Source of the DNA: Rhizobium sp. Q54
GTDB taxonomy: Bacteria; Pseudomonadota; Alphaproteobacteria; Rhizobiales; Beijerinckiaceae
Reading direction: 5' to 3'
NCBI GenBank assembly: GCA_945903655.1
Contig: CAMDOY010000050.1
Coordinates: 1-14,557, forward strand
Length of the DNA stretch: 14,557 nt
How positions within the stretch are numbered: position 1 is the first letter of the stretch; the number at the start of each line of letters is the position of its first letter. The position numbers were made by a program, and so were the translations under genes. The notes under the pieces were generated by a model. That model was not told where the DNA came from. It made no database searches and worked only from the letters and a program-made list of their open reading frames with translations. Below, piece after piece: positions 1-7,539 of the stretch.

Positions 1-120
1 ATCAAGAAGCCTGCGGAGTCCAAGGGCGAATGGGATCTGATCAAGGTCGTCAAGGATATCCCGGGCGCCGAGGCTTTCCGCCCGCTGGCGGATGGCGGAT
101 GCGCCGCCCTCCCCAAATAG
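1..120 (+). CDS. Periplasmic branched-chain amino acid-type ABC transporter substrate-binding protein, C-terminal fragment
   Basis: Only the last 39 residues and the TAG stop are in the window; the frame is open from base 1. The tail contains KKPAESKGEWDLIKVV and ends GGCAALPK. The words PAESKG.WD and FRPLA close to the C-terminus are typical of LivJ/LivK-like (Peripla_BP_6) binding proteins of the HAAT transporter family. The single cysteine near the end matches the habit in this family of pinning the C-terminal tail with a disulfide. It lies about 100 bases upstream of livG on the same strand, so it is probably the cognate periplasmic ligand receptor of the LivGFHM transporter that follows. 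The ligand cannot be read from this fragment; the neighbouring genes suggest an aromatic acid rather than an amino acid. Confidence 0.8.
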   Translation: MKKPAESKGEWDLIKVVKDIPGAEAFRPLADGGCAALPK

Positions 121-121
121 G

Positions 122-167
122 GCCGCAGACCTGTTTCGGGGCGCCGTGGAGAGCGGGTCTCTGCGGC
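122..167 (+). promoter_or_regulatory. Intercistronic stem-loop between binding protein and livG
   Basis: Bases 122-129 (GCCGCAGA) pair perfectly with 160-167 (TCTGCGGC), an 8-bp stem. Two more G-C pairs are possible inside if a two-base bulge is allowed. No T-run follows, so it is not a classical full terminator. Stem-loops in this position often protect the upstream binding-protein mRNA or partly reduce downstream transcription, so that the receptor outnumbers the membrane complex. That role is inference. Confidence 0.4.
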
Positions 168-220
168 GCTTTCGGGCGATGGATGGACCGCATGGGCGTG
201 ATTAGTGGGGCGAGGCTGTG

Positions 221-973
221 ATGGGCGAACCCATCTTGCGCATGCAGGGCGTGACCAAGGCCTTCGCGGGTTTCGTGGCCGTGCGCGATCTCGACCTCGA
301 TATCGCCCGTGGGACCATCCATGCCCTCATCGGCCCCAATGGCGCGGGCAAGACCACCGTTTTCAACCTCGTCACCAAGTTCCATCAGCCCACGTCGGGG
401 CGCATCATCTTCAAGGGGCAGGACATAACCGCCAAGAAGCCCAGCGACATCGCGCGGCTGGGCATGGTGCGCTCCTTCCAGATTTCCGCCGTCTTCGCCA
501 GCATGAGCGCGCTCGACAATGTGCGCGTCGCCTTGCAGCGGTTCCGCAGCGATAATTTCGCCTTCTGGAAATCTGATCGGATTCTGCGGGAGCTGGATGA
601 CCGGGCGCGTTCGCTGCTCAACGAGGTGGGCCTCGACGCGTTGCGCGACCGCAAGGCCGCCGAGCTGCCCTATGGCCGCCGCCGGGCGCTGGAGCTGGCG
701 ACGACCCTCGCGCTGGAGCCCGAATTGCTGCTGCTGGACGAGCCCATGGCGGGCATGGGCCATGAGGATGTGGAGCGCACGGCGGCCCTCATCCGCCGGG
801 TGGCGAAGGATCGCACGGTGCTCATGGTGGAGCATAACCTCTCCGTCGTCGCCGATCTCTCCGACCGTATCACCGTGCTGGCCCGGGGCGAAATCCTTGC
901 CGAAGGGGACTATGGGCAGGTGTCGAAAGACCCCGCCGTGATCGAGGCCTATATGGGGACGGACCATGACTGA
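221..973 (+). CDS. livG: ABC transporter ATP-binding protein, LivG-type
   Basis: One of two cytoplasmic ATPases of a HAAT-type importer; hydrolyses ATP to drive uptake through LivH/LivM. The protein has 250 residues, normal for LivG. Walker A is GPNGAGKT (38-45), the Q-loop glutamine is Q87, Walker B and catalytic Glu are LLLLDEP (169-175, E174) and the switch histidine is H205 in MVEHN. The ABC signature is unusual: LPYGRRRALELA (149-160) where LivG proteins normally have LSYGxQR or similar. A GTG three bases upstream (218) is an alternative start. I prefer ATG 221 because the purine-rich ggggcgagg just before it is then better spaced. The gene ends inside the start of livF (8-base overlap), so the two ATPases are probably translationally coupled. 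Confidence 0.93.
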   Translation: MGEPILRMQGVTKAFAGFVAVRDLDLDIARGTIHALIGPNGAGKTTVFNLVTKFHQPTSGRIIFKGQDITAKKPSDIARLGMVRSFQISAVFASMSALDNVRVALQRFRSDNFAFWKSDRILRELDDRARSLLNEVGLDALRDRKAAELPYGRRRALELATTLALEPELLLLDEPMAGMGHEDVERTAALIRRVAKDRTVLMVEHNLSVVADLSDRITVLARGEILAEGDYGQVSKDPAVIEAYMGTDHD

Positions 974-1670
974 GCCCGCGCTCGCCATCGCCGACCTGCA
1001 GGGCTTCTACGGGGAGTCCCATGTGCTGCATGGAGTTGCGCTGGAGGTGGCGCAGGGCGAGGTGGTGACCATCATCGGGCGCAATGGGGCGGGCAAATCC
1101 ACGACCATGCGCGCGATCATGGGCTTGCTGAAAAAGCGAGAGGGATCCATCCGCATTCGCGGCCACGAGACCATCGGCATGGTCTCCGAGAAGATCGCGC
1201 GCCTGGGCCTCGGCTATGTGCCGGAGGAGCGAGGCATCTATGGCAGCCTCGACGTCATGGACAACCTTTTGCTGCCGCCGCGCCTCGGGCCGGGGGGCAT
1301 GAGCCTTGACGAGATCTACAAGCTTTTTCCGAACCTGCTGGAGCGCCGCCGCAGCCAGGGCACGCGCCTGTCGGGGGGCGAGCAGCAGATGCTGGCCATC
1401 GGGCGCGTCTTGCGCACGGGAGCCGACCTCTTCCTGCTGGATGAGCCCACCGAGGGCCTCGCGCCGGTCATCGTCCAGCAGATTGGCGTGGCCATCGGCG
1501 CCATGAAGGCCAAGGGGCACACCATGGTGCTGGTGGAGCAGAACTTCCGTTTCGCCTCGAAGATCGCCGACCGCCACTATGTCATGGAGCATGGCCGCAT
1601 CGTCGATGTGATCGCCCGCGAAGATGTGGCCGCAAGCGCGGGCCGCATCAAAGCCTATCTGGGGGTCTGA
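966..1670 (+). CDS. livF: ABC transporter ATP-binding protein, LivF-type
   Basis: Second cytoplasmic ATPase of the importer, 234 residues, the usual LivF length and slightly shorter than LivG. Walker A is GRNGAGKS (38-45), the signature LSGGEQQ (135-141) is fully canonical, and Walker B is LFLLDEP (155-161, E160). The stretch VPEERGIYGSL (85-95) after the Q-loop region is characteristic of LivF. It overlaps livG by 8 bases and is followed 5 bases later by livH, so LivG and LivF should be made in similar amounts and dimerise on the LivH/LivM membrane pair. The canonical LivF signature beside the altered LivG signature leaves one composite ATP site with a standard signature and one with a variant. 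Confidence 0.95.
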   Translation: MTEPALAIADLQGFYGESHVLHGVALEVAQGEVVTIIGRNGAGKSTTMRAIMGLLKKREGSIRIRGHETIGMVSEKIARLGLGYVPEERGIYGSLDVMDNLLLPPRLGPGGMSLDEIYKLFPNLLERRRSQGTRLSGGEQQMLAIGRVLRTGADLFLLDEPTEGLAPVIVQQIGVAIGAMKAKGHTMVLVEQNFRFASKIADRHYVMEHGRIVDVIAREDVAASAGRIKAYLGV

Positions 1671-1675
1671 GGGCC

Positions 1676-2545
1676 ATGTCGACGCAGGCGCTTTTCGGGC
1701 AGTTGCTCATCGGCCTCATCAACGGCTCCTTCTACGCCATGATGAGCCTGGGGCTCGCCATCATCTTCGGCCTGCTGGGCGTCACCAATATCGCCCAGGG
1801 CGCCTTCTACATGATGGGCGCGGTGTTCTCCTGGCTGATGCTGCGGGAGCTGGGCATCGGCTATTTCTACGCGCTCCTTCTCGCGCCCATCGCGGTCGGC
1901 CTTGTCGGGGCTGCGGTGGAGAAGCTCTTGCTCAGCCGTATCTACAAGCTCGATCACATGTATGGGCTGTTGCTGACCTTCGGCATCCTGATGTTCATTC
2001 AGGGCATGTTCGTTTATTGGCTGCAGACGGCGGGCCGTCCCTATCCTGTGCCGCGAGAGCTGGCGGGCGGGTTCAATCTGGGCTTCATGTATCTGCCGAA
2101 ATACCGCGCCTGGGTGGTGCTGGCCTCGCTGGTCATCTGCTTCGCCACATGGTTCGCCATCGAGAAGACGCCACTGGGCCGCTCCTTGCGGGCGGCGACG
2201 GAGAACCCGGCGCTGACGCGCGCCTTCGGCGTCAACGTGCCCGCCCTCATGACCATCGGCTTTGGGGCGGGCGTGGCGCTGGCGGGGGCGGCGGGGGTGC
2301 TGGCGGCGCCCATCTATACCGTGAGCCCGCTGATGGGGGCGGATCTCATCATCGTGGTCTTCGCCATCATCGTCATTGGCGGCATGGGGTCGATCCTGGG
2401 CTCCATCATCACCAGCCTCAGTCTTGGCCTGCTGGAAGGGCTCGCCAAGGTGGTCTATCCCCAGGGCTCGAACATGGTGGTCTTCGTGATCATGATCGCG
2501 GTGCTGCTGATCAAGCCTGCGGGCCTTCTGGGACGGGAGCGGTGA
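1676..2545 (+). CDS. livH: Branched-chain amino acid-type ABC transporter permease, LivH-type
   Basis: Integral membrane half of the importer, 289 residues, made almost entirely of hydrophobic helices (about eight by eye). The opening GLINGSFYAMMSLGLAIIFG and the following VTNIAQGAFYMMGA are hallmarks of LivH-class BPD_transp_2 permeases. The C-terminal part VIGGMGSILGSI is likewise family-typical. ATG 1676 lies five bases after the livF stop, with gaggg overlapping that stop as a weak ribosome site, so translation probably depends on coupling with livF. It is followed after five bases by livM. Substrate specificity of HAAT transporters is set mostly by the binding protein, so the Liv name describes the family and not necessarily the ligand. 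Confidence 0.94.
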   Translation: MSTQALFGQLLIGLINGSFYAMMSLGLAIIFGLLGVTNIAQGAFYMMGAVFSWLMLRELGIGYFYALLLAPIAVGLVGAAVEKLLLSRIYKLDHMYGLLLTFGILMFIQGMFVYWLQTAGRPYPVPRELAGGFNLGFMYLPKYRAWVVLASLVICFATWFAIEKTPLGRSLRAATENPALTRAFGVNVPALMTIGFGAGVALAGAAGVLAAPIYTVSPLMGADLIIVVFAIIVIGGMGSILGSIITSLSLGLLEGLAKVVYPQGSNMVVFVIMIAVLLIKPAGLLGRER

Positions 2546-2550
2546 GCGCC

Positions 2551-3510
2551 ATGACCCCCACCCCCGGTCCTCGCGATCCCCTCGCGCTCCTCCTCTACGC
2601 AGGCGCCGCCGTGCTGCTGGTCGGGGCGCCCTTCTTCTTCTATCACCTGTTCCTGACCAAGGTGCTCTGCTACGCGCTCTTCGCCTGCGCCTTCAATCTG
2701 CTGCTGGGCTCCTGCGGGCTCCTGTCCTTCGGCCATGCCGCCTATTTCGGCGCGGCGGCCTATGTGGCGGGCCATGCGGCGAAGGTCTGGGGCCTGCCCT
2801 TCGAGGCCTGCCTCGCGCTGGGGGTCATGGCCTCGGCCCTGCTGGGGACTATCTTCGGCTATATCTCCATCCGCCGTCAGGGCATCTATTTCGCCATGAT
2901 CACTCTGGCTCTGGCGCAGATGGTCTATTTTCTGGCTCTGCAACTGCCCTTCACAGGGGCGGAGGATGGGCTCACCGCCATTCCCCGGGGCAAGGCGCTG
3001 GGCCTGTTCGAACTCGACAATCCCTTGGTGCTCTATTTCAGCACGCTCTGCATCTTCGTGGGGGCGCTGACGCTGATCCATCGCATCACCCACTCCACCT
3101 TCGGCCAGATCCTGCGGGCGATCCGCGACAACGAGCCCCGCGCGATTTCCCTGGGTTTCGAGGCGAACCGTTACAAGCTGCAGGCCTTCGTGCTGTCAGC
3201 GGCCCTTGTGGGCCTCGCGGGCGCCAACAAGGCCATCGCCTTCAAGCTGGCGACCCTCACGGATGTCCACTGGTCGACTTCGGGCAGCGTCATTCTCATG
3301 ACCCTGCTGGGCGGGCTGGGGACGCTGCTCGGCCCCTTCGTGGGGGCGCTCATGGTGGTGACGCTGGAGAATTATCTCGCGGATTCAGGCCTGCCCATCA
3401 ATGCGGTGATCGGCGGCATCTTCATCCTCTGCATCCTTCTGTTCCGGCGGGGCATCGTCGGCGAGGCGCAGGCCTGGCTTGAGGGCGCGCGCTCTCACAA
3501 GGCGCCTTAA
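2551..3510 (+). CDS. livM: Branched-chain amino acid-type ABC transporter permease, LivM-type
   Basis: Second membrane subunit, 319 residues, within the normal LivM range. Family marks are LLSFGHAAYFGAAAYVAG (57-74), TGAEDGL (135-141) and the cytoplasmic coupling loop RAIRDNEPRAISLGF (189-203), which contacts the ATPases. The same reading frame is open far upstream through livH, but that part is a shadow of livH. I chose ATG 2551 because GGGAGCGG ends eight bases before it; GTG 2542, overlapping the livH stop, is a possible alternative. The TAA stop shares the bases TTAA with the stop of the convergent ligase gene, so no room exists for a terminator and the two transcripts must run into each other. 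Confidence 0.93.
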   Translation: MTPTPGPRDPLALLLYAGAAVLLVGAPFFFYHLFLTKVLCYALFACAFNLLLGSCGLLSFGHAAYFGAAAYVAGHAAKVWGLPFEACLALGVMASALLGTIFGYISIRRQGIYFAMITLALAQMVYFLALQLPFTGAEDGLTAIPRGKALGLFELDNPLVLYFSTLCIFVGALTLIHRITHSTFGQILRAIRDNEPRAISLGFEANRYKLQAFVLSAALVGLAGANKAIAFKLATLTDVHWSTSGSVILMTLLGGLGTLLGPFVGALMVVTLENYLADSGLPINAVIGGIFILCILLFRRGIVGEAQAWLEGARSHKAP

Positions 3511-5363
3511 CCCGCCATCAGCACGCCAGGCGCAACCTCCGGCGCATAGAGCATCTCCACCAGATGGGCGCGGTTGCCCAAGACGGCGCGCTGGTTGATC
3601 GAGCCCTTGTCGGTCATCTCGCTCTTGTCGATGGACGGCCCTTGTTCAAGAAGGATCGCGCGGGCGATGCGTGTGGAACTGCCGGTGCTCTTTTTCGCGA
3701 AGCTCTGTAGCAAGGCGGCGAAATGCGCGCGCACGTCAGGATGGGCTGCCGCATCGGCCAGGCTCAGGGCGCTATCGCCCGTGAGCGCGCGGCAGGCGTC
3801 CATATCGGGGAAGATGAGCGCGCCGATATAGTCCTGATCGATGCCCGCGATGACCACATCCTGCACATAGGGCGCGCAATGGTCGATGAAGGCGGCGCGC
3901 AGCGGGCCCACCAGCACCCAGGTGCCGGTGTTCAGCTTGAAATCCTCGGCGATGCGCCCATCGAACAGGAAGCCGCGATTGACATCATTCTCATCGACGA
4001 AACGCAGGGCGTCCCCGAGCTTATAGAAGCCCTCCTCGTCGAAGGCTTTTTGGGTGAGGTCGGGCTGACGCCAGTAGCCCGGGGTAATATGGGGCCCGCG
4101 CACCCGCGCCTCCCATTTGCCCTCGGCGGGCACGAGCTTCAATTCGCAGCCCCGTGCGGGAATGCCGATATTGCCAGCTCCATGCATGGTCTGGTTGGCG
4201 CCCAGCGCAAAGGGCGCCGTCTCCGTCGAGCCAAGGCCGGTGAGCACCATGATGCGCTCGCCGGTGGTGCGCACCGAGAGTTCGTCCAGCGCATCCCAGA
4301 CATGCTGGGCCATGCCCGCGCCCGCATACCACAGTAATTTCAGGTTCTTGAAGAAGGAGCGGCAGAGCTCTTCGTCCTGCTGCAGATAGGGCACCAGCGC
4401 CGCATAGCCCTTGGGCACGTTGAAATACCAGGTCGGCGAGATGTCCCGCAGATTGCGCACGGTGGCCTCGATGGCGCCGGGGGCGGGCTTGCCATCGTCC
4501 ACATAGAAGGTGCCGCCGTTATACAGGAACAGCTTGAAATCGTGGTTGCCGCCAGCGGTATGGTTCCAGGGCGACCAGTCGAGCGTCACCGGCGGCGTCT
4601 CCAGCATGAATGCGAAATGGGCCGATGTCATCGCCATGTTGGAGCAGAGCATCAACTGCGTGTTGATGACGGCCTTGGGCATGCCCGTGGAGCCCGAGGT
4701 GAAGAGGAATTTGGCGATGGTGTCAGGCCCCACCGCATCATGGGCGGCGTCCACCGCAGGGGTGTCAGGCGTGTGCACGAGATCGGCGAAGAGCGTGACG
4801 GCGCGGCCCGCAGGCGCATTCTTCACCACCACCAGCTCCACATCCGCAGGCACGGCGTTCTCGATGGCGCGCGCGAAGGGGGCGCCGTCGGCGACGAAGA
4901 TCATGCCGGGCGTCATGAGATCGATGATATATTTCAGCTTTCCATGATCGCTGGAGACCAGCGAATAGGCTGGCGACACCGGCGCATAGGCGCAGCCCGC
5001 ATAAAGCGCCCCCATGCCCATCATGGCGTGATCAAGGTCGTTGCCAGAGAGGATCATCAGGGGACGCTCGGCGCTGAGGCCTCGTCCGATCAGCGCGGCA
5101 GCGATGCGCCGTGTGGTGGCGAGGGCCTGCGCATAGGTGATGGTGCGCCATGCGCCATTCTCGCGCGCCGCGAGCCATACCCGGTCGGGAGCCACCTTCG
5201 CCCAGTGCTCCAGCCTCTGGGTGAGTTTTGCGGGATAGGGGTCGAGCGGTCGCGTATTGCGGACCATCAACGCGCCATCGGCCCGCCGCTCCATCGTCGC
5301 ATGGCAATCGCCCAGCTCGGGATTGCGAAGCGGCGCGTTCAACACCAGCGCGTTCTGAGCCAT
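3507..5363 (-). CDS. Feruloyl-CoA synthase-like acyl-CoA ligase (AMP-binding, ANL superfamily)
   Basis: Predicted to activate a hydroxycinnamate such as ferulate or p-coumarate with ATP and CoA, forming the CoA thioester via an acyl-adenylate. The protein has 618 residues. The phosphate-binding motif is FTSGSTGMPKAV (221-232), the adenylate motif GLGSTETAP (376-384), the ribose-binding Asp lies in YKLGDA (447-452), and the hinge region is GRIAEDFKLNTGTWV (479-493). The C-terminal catalytic lysine is probably that in EMTDKGSINQR. The EDFKL.TGTWV and TDKG.INQRAVL words are, from memory, those of the feruloyl-CoA synthase subgroup rather than fatty acyl-CoA ligases. Start: AGGGGG lies directly against ATG 5369 but six bases before ATG 5363, so I use 5363. 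Divergent from the hydratase, with an inverted repeat between them. The exact substrate is not proven. Confidence 0.85.
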   Translation of the reverse strand: MAQNALVLNAPLRNPELGDCHATMERRADGALMVRNTRPLDPYPAKLTQRLEHWAKVAPDRVWLAARENGAWRTITYAQALATTRRIAAALIGRGLSAERPLMILSGNDLDHAMMGMGALYAGCAYAPVSPAYSLVSSDHGKLKYIIDLMTPGMIFVADGAPFARAIENAVPADVELVVVKNAPAGRAVTLFADLVHTPDTPAVDAAHDAVGPDTIAKFLFTSGSTGMPKAVINTQLMLCSNMAMTSAHFAFMLETPPVTLDWSPWNHTAGGNHDFKLFLYNGGTFYVDDGKPAPGAIEATVRNLRDISPTWYFNVPKGYAALVPYLQQDEELCRSFFKNLKLLWYAGAGMAQHVWDALDELSVRTTGERIMVLTGLGSTETAPFALGANQTMHGAGNIGIPARGCELKLVPAEGKWEARVRGPHITPGYWRQPDLTQKAFDEEGFYKLGDALRFVDENDVNRGFLFDGRIAEDFKLNTGTWVLVGPLRAAFIDHCAPYVQDVVIAGIDQDYIGALIFPDMDACRALTGDSALSLADAAAHPDVRAHFAALLQSFAKKSTGSSTRIARAILLEQGPSIDKSEMTDKGSINQRAVLGNRAHLVEMLYAPEVAPGVLMAG

Positions 5364-5396
5364 CCCCATCCCCCTGATTGCGCTTTTTCACGCGTT

Positions 5397-5413
5397 TGTG
5401 ATACTTTATCACA
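5397..5413. promoter_or_regulatory. Perfect inverted repeat, candidate MarR operator
   Basis: TGTGATA-CTT-TATCACA is a perfect 7-bp inverted repeat with a 3-base centre, in the 106-base gap between the divergent ligase (start 5363) and hydratase (start 5470). Size and symmetry fit a MarR dimer, and the MarR gene is the third gene of this divergent unit. Repression relieved by an aromatic CoA ester is the rule for known hydroxycinnamate MarR regulators and is inferred here. The outer half-sites TGTGA/TCACA also resemble CRP sites, but the spacer is 7 rather than 6. Confidence 0.6.
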
Positions 5414-5469
5414 TTCTATGCGAGCGCTCCGCAGGCGCCAAGCTGGCTTTCTAAAAATGGGGGGCGAAG

Positions 5470-6249
5470 ATGCTTTTTGGCAATCTGACCTATGAGGTCG
5501 AGGACAATATCGCGCTCATCGGCCTCAATCGCCCGACCAAACGCAACGCCATCAACGATGAGATGATCAACGAGCTGAAGGACGCCATCGAATTGGCGGC
5601 CGCGCAGGCGAAGGTCGGCGTCATCTTCGGCCATGGGGCGCATTTTTGCGCTGGCCTTGATCTCGCCGAACATGCGGAGCGCACCCCCTACGAGGGCGTG
5701 CTGCATTCGCGCAAATGGCACAAGATCTTCAACGAGATCGAGCGCGGGCCCATCCCCTTCGTGGTGGCGCTCCATGGCGCGGTGGTGGGCGGCGGGCTGG
5801 AGCTGGCGGCCTCCGCGCAGATCCGCGTGGCCGAGGAGGAGGCCTTCTTCGGCCTGCCCGAGGGCCAGCGCGGCATTTTCGTGGGCGGCGGCGGCTCCGT
5901 GCGCATCGCCCGGCTGATGACGGCCTCGCGCATGGCTGACCTGATGCTCACCGGTCGTACCCTGTCGGCGACCAAGGCCGAGCAGCTCAATCTCGTGCAA
6001 TATGTGGTCGCGGCGGGGGAGGGCCTGAACGAGGCCAAGCGTCTGGCCGCGCGCATCGCCTCCAACGCGCCCCTGTCGAATTTCGCGATCACCCAAGCCC
6101 TGCCGCGCATTCAGGATCTGGCCCATGATGACGGCCTCTTCTTCGAGTCGCTGATGGCGGCCTTTACCCAAACCAGCCCCGAGGCGGTCGAGCGTTTGCG
6201 GGCCTTTCTGGACAAGCGTGCGGAGCGGCTGTCGAAGCCGCGCGATTGA
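5470..6249 (+). CDS. Crotonase / enoyl-CoA hydratase family protein
   Basis: Predicted to add water across the side-chain double bond of the CoA ester made by the neighbouring ligase. The protein has 259 residues, standard crotonase length. Oxyanion-hole segments are HFCAGLDL (58-65) and HGAVVGGGLELA (102-113). The two glutamates expected in a true hydratase are present: E111 in GGGLELA and E131 in LPEGQRG. The stretch GIFVGGGGSVRIARL fits the family. GGGGGGCGAAG just upstream of ATG 5470 is a good ribosome site. A hydroxycinnamoyl-CoA hydratase-lyase that releases an aldehyde is the main alternative. I favour plain hydration because an HSD10-like dehydrogenase is nearby and no aldehyde dehydrogenase is in the window. 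Cotranscribed with marR. Confidence 0.88.
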   Translation: MLFGNLTYEVEDNIALIGLNRPTKRNAINDEMINELKDAIELAAAQAKVGVIFGHGAHFCAGLDLAEHAERTPYEGVLHSRKWHKIFNEIERGPIPFVVALHGAVVGGGLELAASAQIRVAEEEAFFGLPEGQRGIFVGGGGSVRIARLMTASRMADLMLTGRTLSATKAEQLNLVQYVVAAGEGLNEAKRLAARIASNAPLSNFAITQALPRIQDLAHDDGLFFESLMAAFTQTSPEAVERLRAFLDKRAERLSKPRD

Positions 6250-6259
6250 AGGCGGCGAG

Positions 6260-6754
6260 ATGGTGAAGGTGGTGGAGGCGCCCGCCGAAGGGCCGCTCGA
6301 TCTTTCAGCCCTGACGGACAATCTCGGCTTTCGGATTCACATCCTCGATCTGCGCATGATGAAGACGCTGAGCGAGCGCTGCGCCGTCCATGGCCTGACA
6401 CCCGGCGCCGCCTCCGTGCTGATGATCATCCAGCAGAACCCCGGCGTGCGCCATGGGGAACTCGCCGATGCCCTGCTGATCCAGCGTCCGAACATGACGA
6501 AGCTGATGAAGCGGCTGGAGGCGCAGGGGCTTATCAAGCGCCTGCCCGCCCAGAAGGACCGCCGCCATGTGGCGCTGGGCCTGACCGCGAAGGGCGAGAA
6601 GGCGGTGGCGGCGGCTCGCGCTGAATTCGCCGCCCATGACGAGATCGTGCAGGGGCGCTTCAACCCCGACGAGCGGGCCGTCATGAGCGCCTTCGTGCAA
6701 CGCATGCATGATGCGCTGGACGAGGCCGAGACACCGCTCCCGGCCCAGGACTGA
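6260..6754 (+). CDS. MarR family transcriptional regulator
   Basis: A 164-residue winged helix-turn-helix protein, typical MarR size. The core runs from LTPGAASVLMIIQQNPG (46-62) through the recognition helix RPNMTKLMKRLEAQGLI (76-92) to the wing KDRRHVALGLTAKG (99-112). A C-terminal helix follows and would complete the dimerisation domain. The frame is open back into the hydratase, but ATG 6260, ten bases after the hydratase stop and preceded by gaaggcggcgag, is the natural start. Same transcript as the hydratase, so it would be autoregulated. It probably binds the inverted repeat at 5397-5413 and lets go when an aromatic acyl-CoA accumulates, as in described hydroxycinnamate regulators (CouR, FerC type). 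That ligand is inference. Confidence 0.88.
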   Translation: MVKVVEAPAEGPLDLSALTDNLGFRIHILDLRMMKTLSERCAVHGLTPGAASVLMIIQQNPGVRHGELADALLIQRPNMTKLMKRLEAQGLIKRLPAQKDRRHVALGLTAKGEKAVAAARAEFAAHDEIVQGRFNPDERAVMSAFVQRMHDALDEAETPLPAQD

Positions 6755-6777
6755 AGAACGGCGCTGTCGAGCGGATC

Positions 6778-7539
6778 CTATTTCGGCGGCAGGCGCAGGG
6801 CGCCGTCGAGGCGCACCACCTCGCCATTGAGGAACCGGTTCTCGACCATATGGGCCACCAGGCTGGCGAACTCCTCCGGCGCGCCCAGACGTCGCGGATA
6901 GGGGATGGACTCGCCCAGACTCTTCTGAGCCTCCTCAGGCAGGGCGCTCAGCAGGGGCGTGTGGAACAGGCCCGGGGCTATCGTCAGCACCCGAATGCCG
7001 AAGGCGGCGAACTCCCGCGCCACGGGCAGGGTGAGCGCCGTGATGCCCCCCTTGGAGGCCGCATAGGCCGCCTGGCCGATTTGCCCCTCGAAAGCCGCCA
7101 CCGAGGCGGTGGAGATGATGACGCCGCGCTCGCCATCCTCCAGGGGCTCGGCCTTGGACATCTGCGCCCCCGCAAGGCGCATCATGTTGAAGGCGCCGAT
7201 GAGGTTCACATGGATGACCCGCGTGAATTCCGCCAGCGGCATGGGCCCATCGCGACCCACGACGCGCTTGGCGACGCCGATGCCCGCGCAGTTCACCAGC
7301 GCCCGGCAGGGCCCATGGGCCGCCTGCGCCTGCTCCAGCGCGGCGATCATGGTCGCCTCATCCGTCACATCGCCGGGGAGGGCGAGACCACCGATGCGGG
7401 CGGCGACCTCGTTAGCGGCGGCGGCGTTCATGTCGATGATGGCGACCTTTGCGCCAGCCTTCGCCAGACGCTCGGCGCTAGCTTCGCCAAGGCCGGATCC
7501 GCCTCCGGTGACAATGGCGCCAAGGCCCATCATGTTCAT
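6778..7539 (-). CDS. SDR family NAD-dependent 3-hydroxyacyl-CoA dehydrogenase, HSD10-like
   Basis: A 253-residue classical short-chain dehydrogenase. The nucleotide motif is TGGGSGLG (11-18), D36 at the end of strand 2 predicts NAD rather than NADP, and NCAG is at 83-86. The catalytic residues are N112, S146, Y159 and K163. The segments STASVAAFEGQIGQAAYAAS, IAPGLFHTPLL and FLNGEVVRLDGALR closely follow what I recall of mammalian 3-hydroxyacyl-CoA dehydrogenase type 2, which oxidises 3-hydroxyacyl-CoA esters. It would turn the hydrated CoA ester into the beta-keto thioester. AGGAGGT sits six bases before ATG 7539, inside the 3' end of the amidohydrolase gene, and the two genes overlap by ATGA, so the pair is translationally coupled. 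It converges on marR with only 23 bases between the stops. Confidence 0.88.
   Translation of the reverse strand: MNMMGLGAIVTGGGSGLGEASAERLAKAGAKVAIIDMNAAAANEVAARIGGLALPGDVTDEATMIAALEQAQAAHGPCRALVNCAGIGVAKRVVGRDGPMPLAEFTRVIHVNLIGAFNMMRLAGAQMSKAEPLEDGERGVIISTASVAAFEGQIGQAAYAASKGGITALTLPVAREFAAFGIRVLTIAPGLFHTPLLSALPEEAQKSLGESIPYPRRLGAPEEFASLVAHMVENRFLNGEVVRLDGALRLPPK

Noticed and set aside
50..1592. Long minus-strand open frames opposite livG and livF
   Set aside because: Shadows of high-GC coding DNA; their products show no domain, while both plus-strand ATPases are canonical.
1624..2550. Upstream extension of the livM frame through livH
   Set aside because: The frame happens to stay open, but its product is rich in R, G and H with no family features, while livH in the other frame has clear permease motifs.
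5397..5413. CRP-type activator site
   Set aside because: Half-sites TGTGA/TCACA fit, but the spacer is 7 rather than 6, and a MarR gene is in the same unit; not fully excluded.
4542..5495. 317-codon plus-strand frame opposite the ligase gene
   Set aside because: Low-complexity R/H/G-rich product crossing the intergenic operator region; the ligase on the other strand has all ANL motifs.
5470..6249. Hydroxycinnamoyl-CoA hydratase-lyase giving vanillin directly
   Set aside because: Possible on family grounds, but no aldehyde dehydrogenase is present and a 3-hydroxyacyl-CoA dehydrogenase is nearby, which favours simple hydration.
5416..6321. 301-codon minus-strand frame opposite the hydratase gene
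   Set aside because: Antisense shadow; the crotonase on the plus strand has both catalytic glutamates and a good ribosome site.
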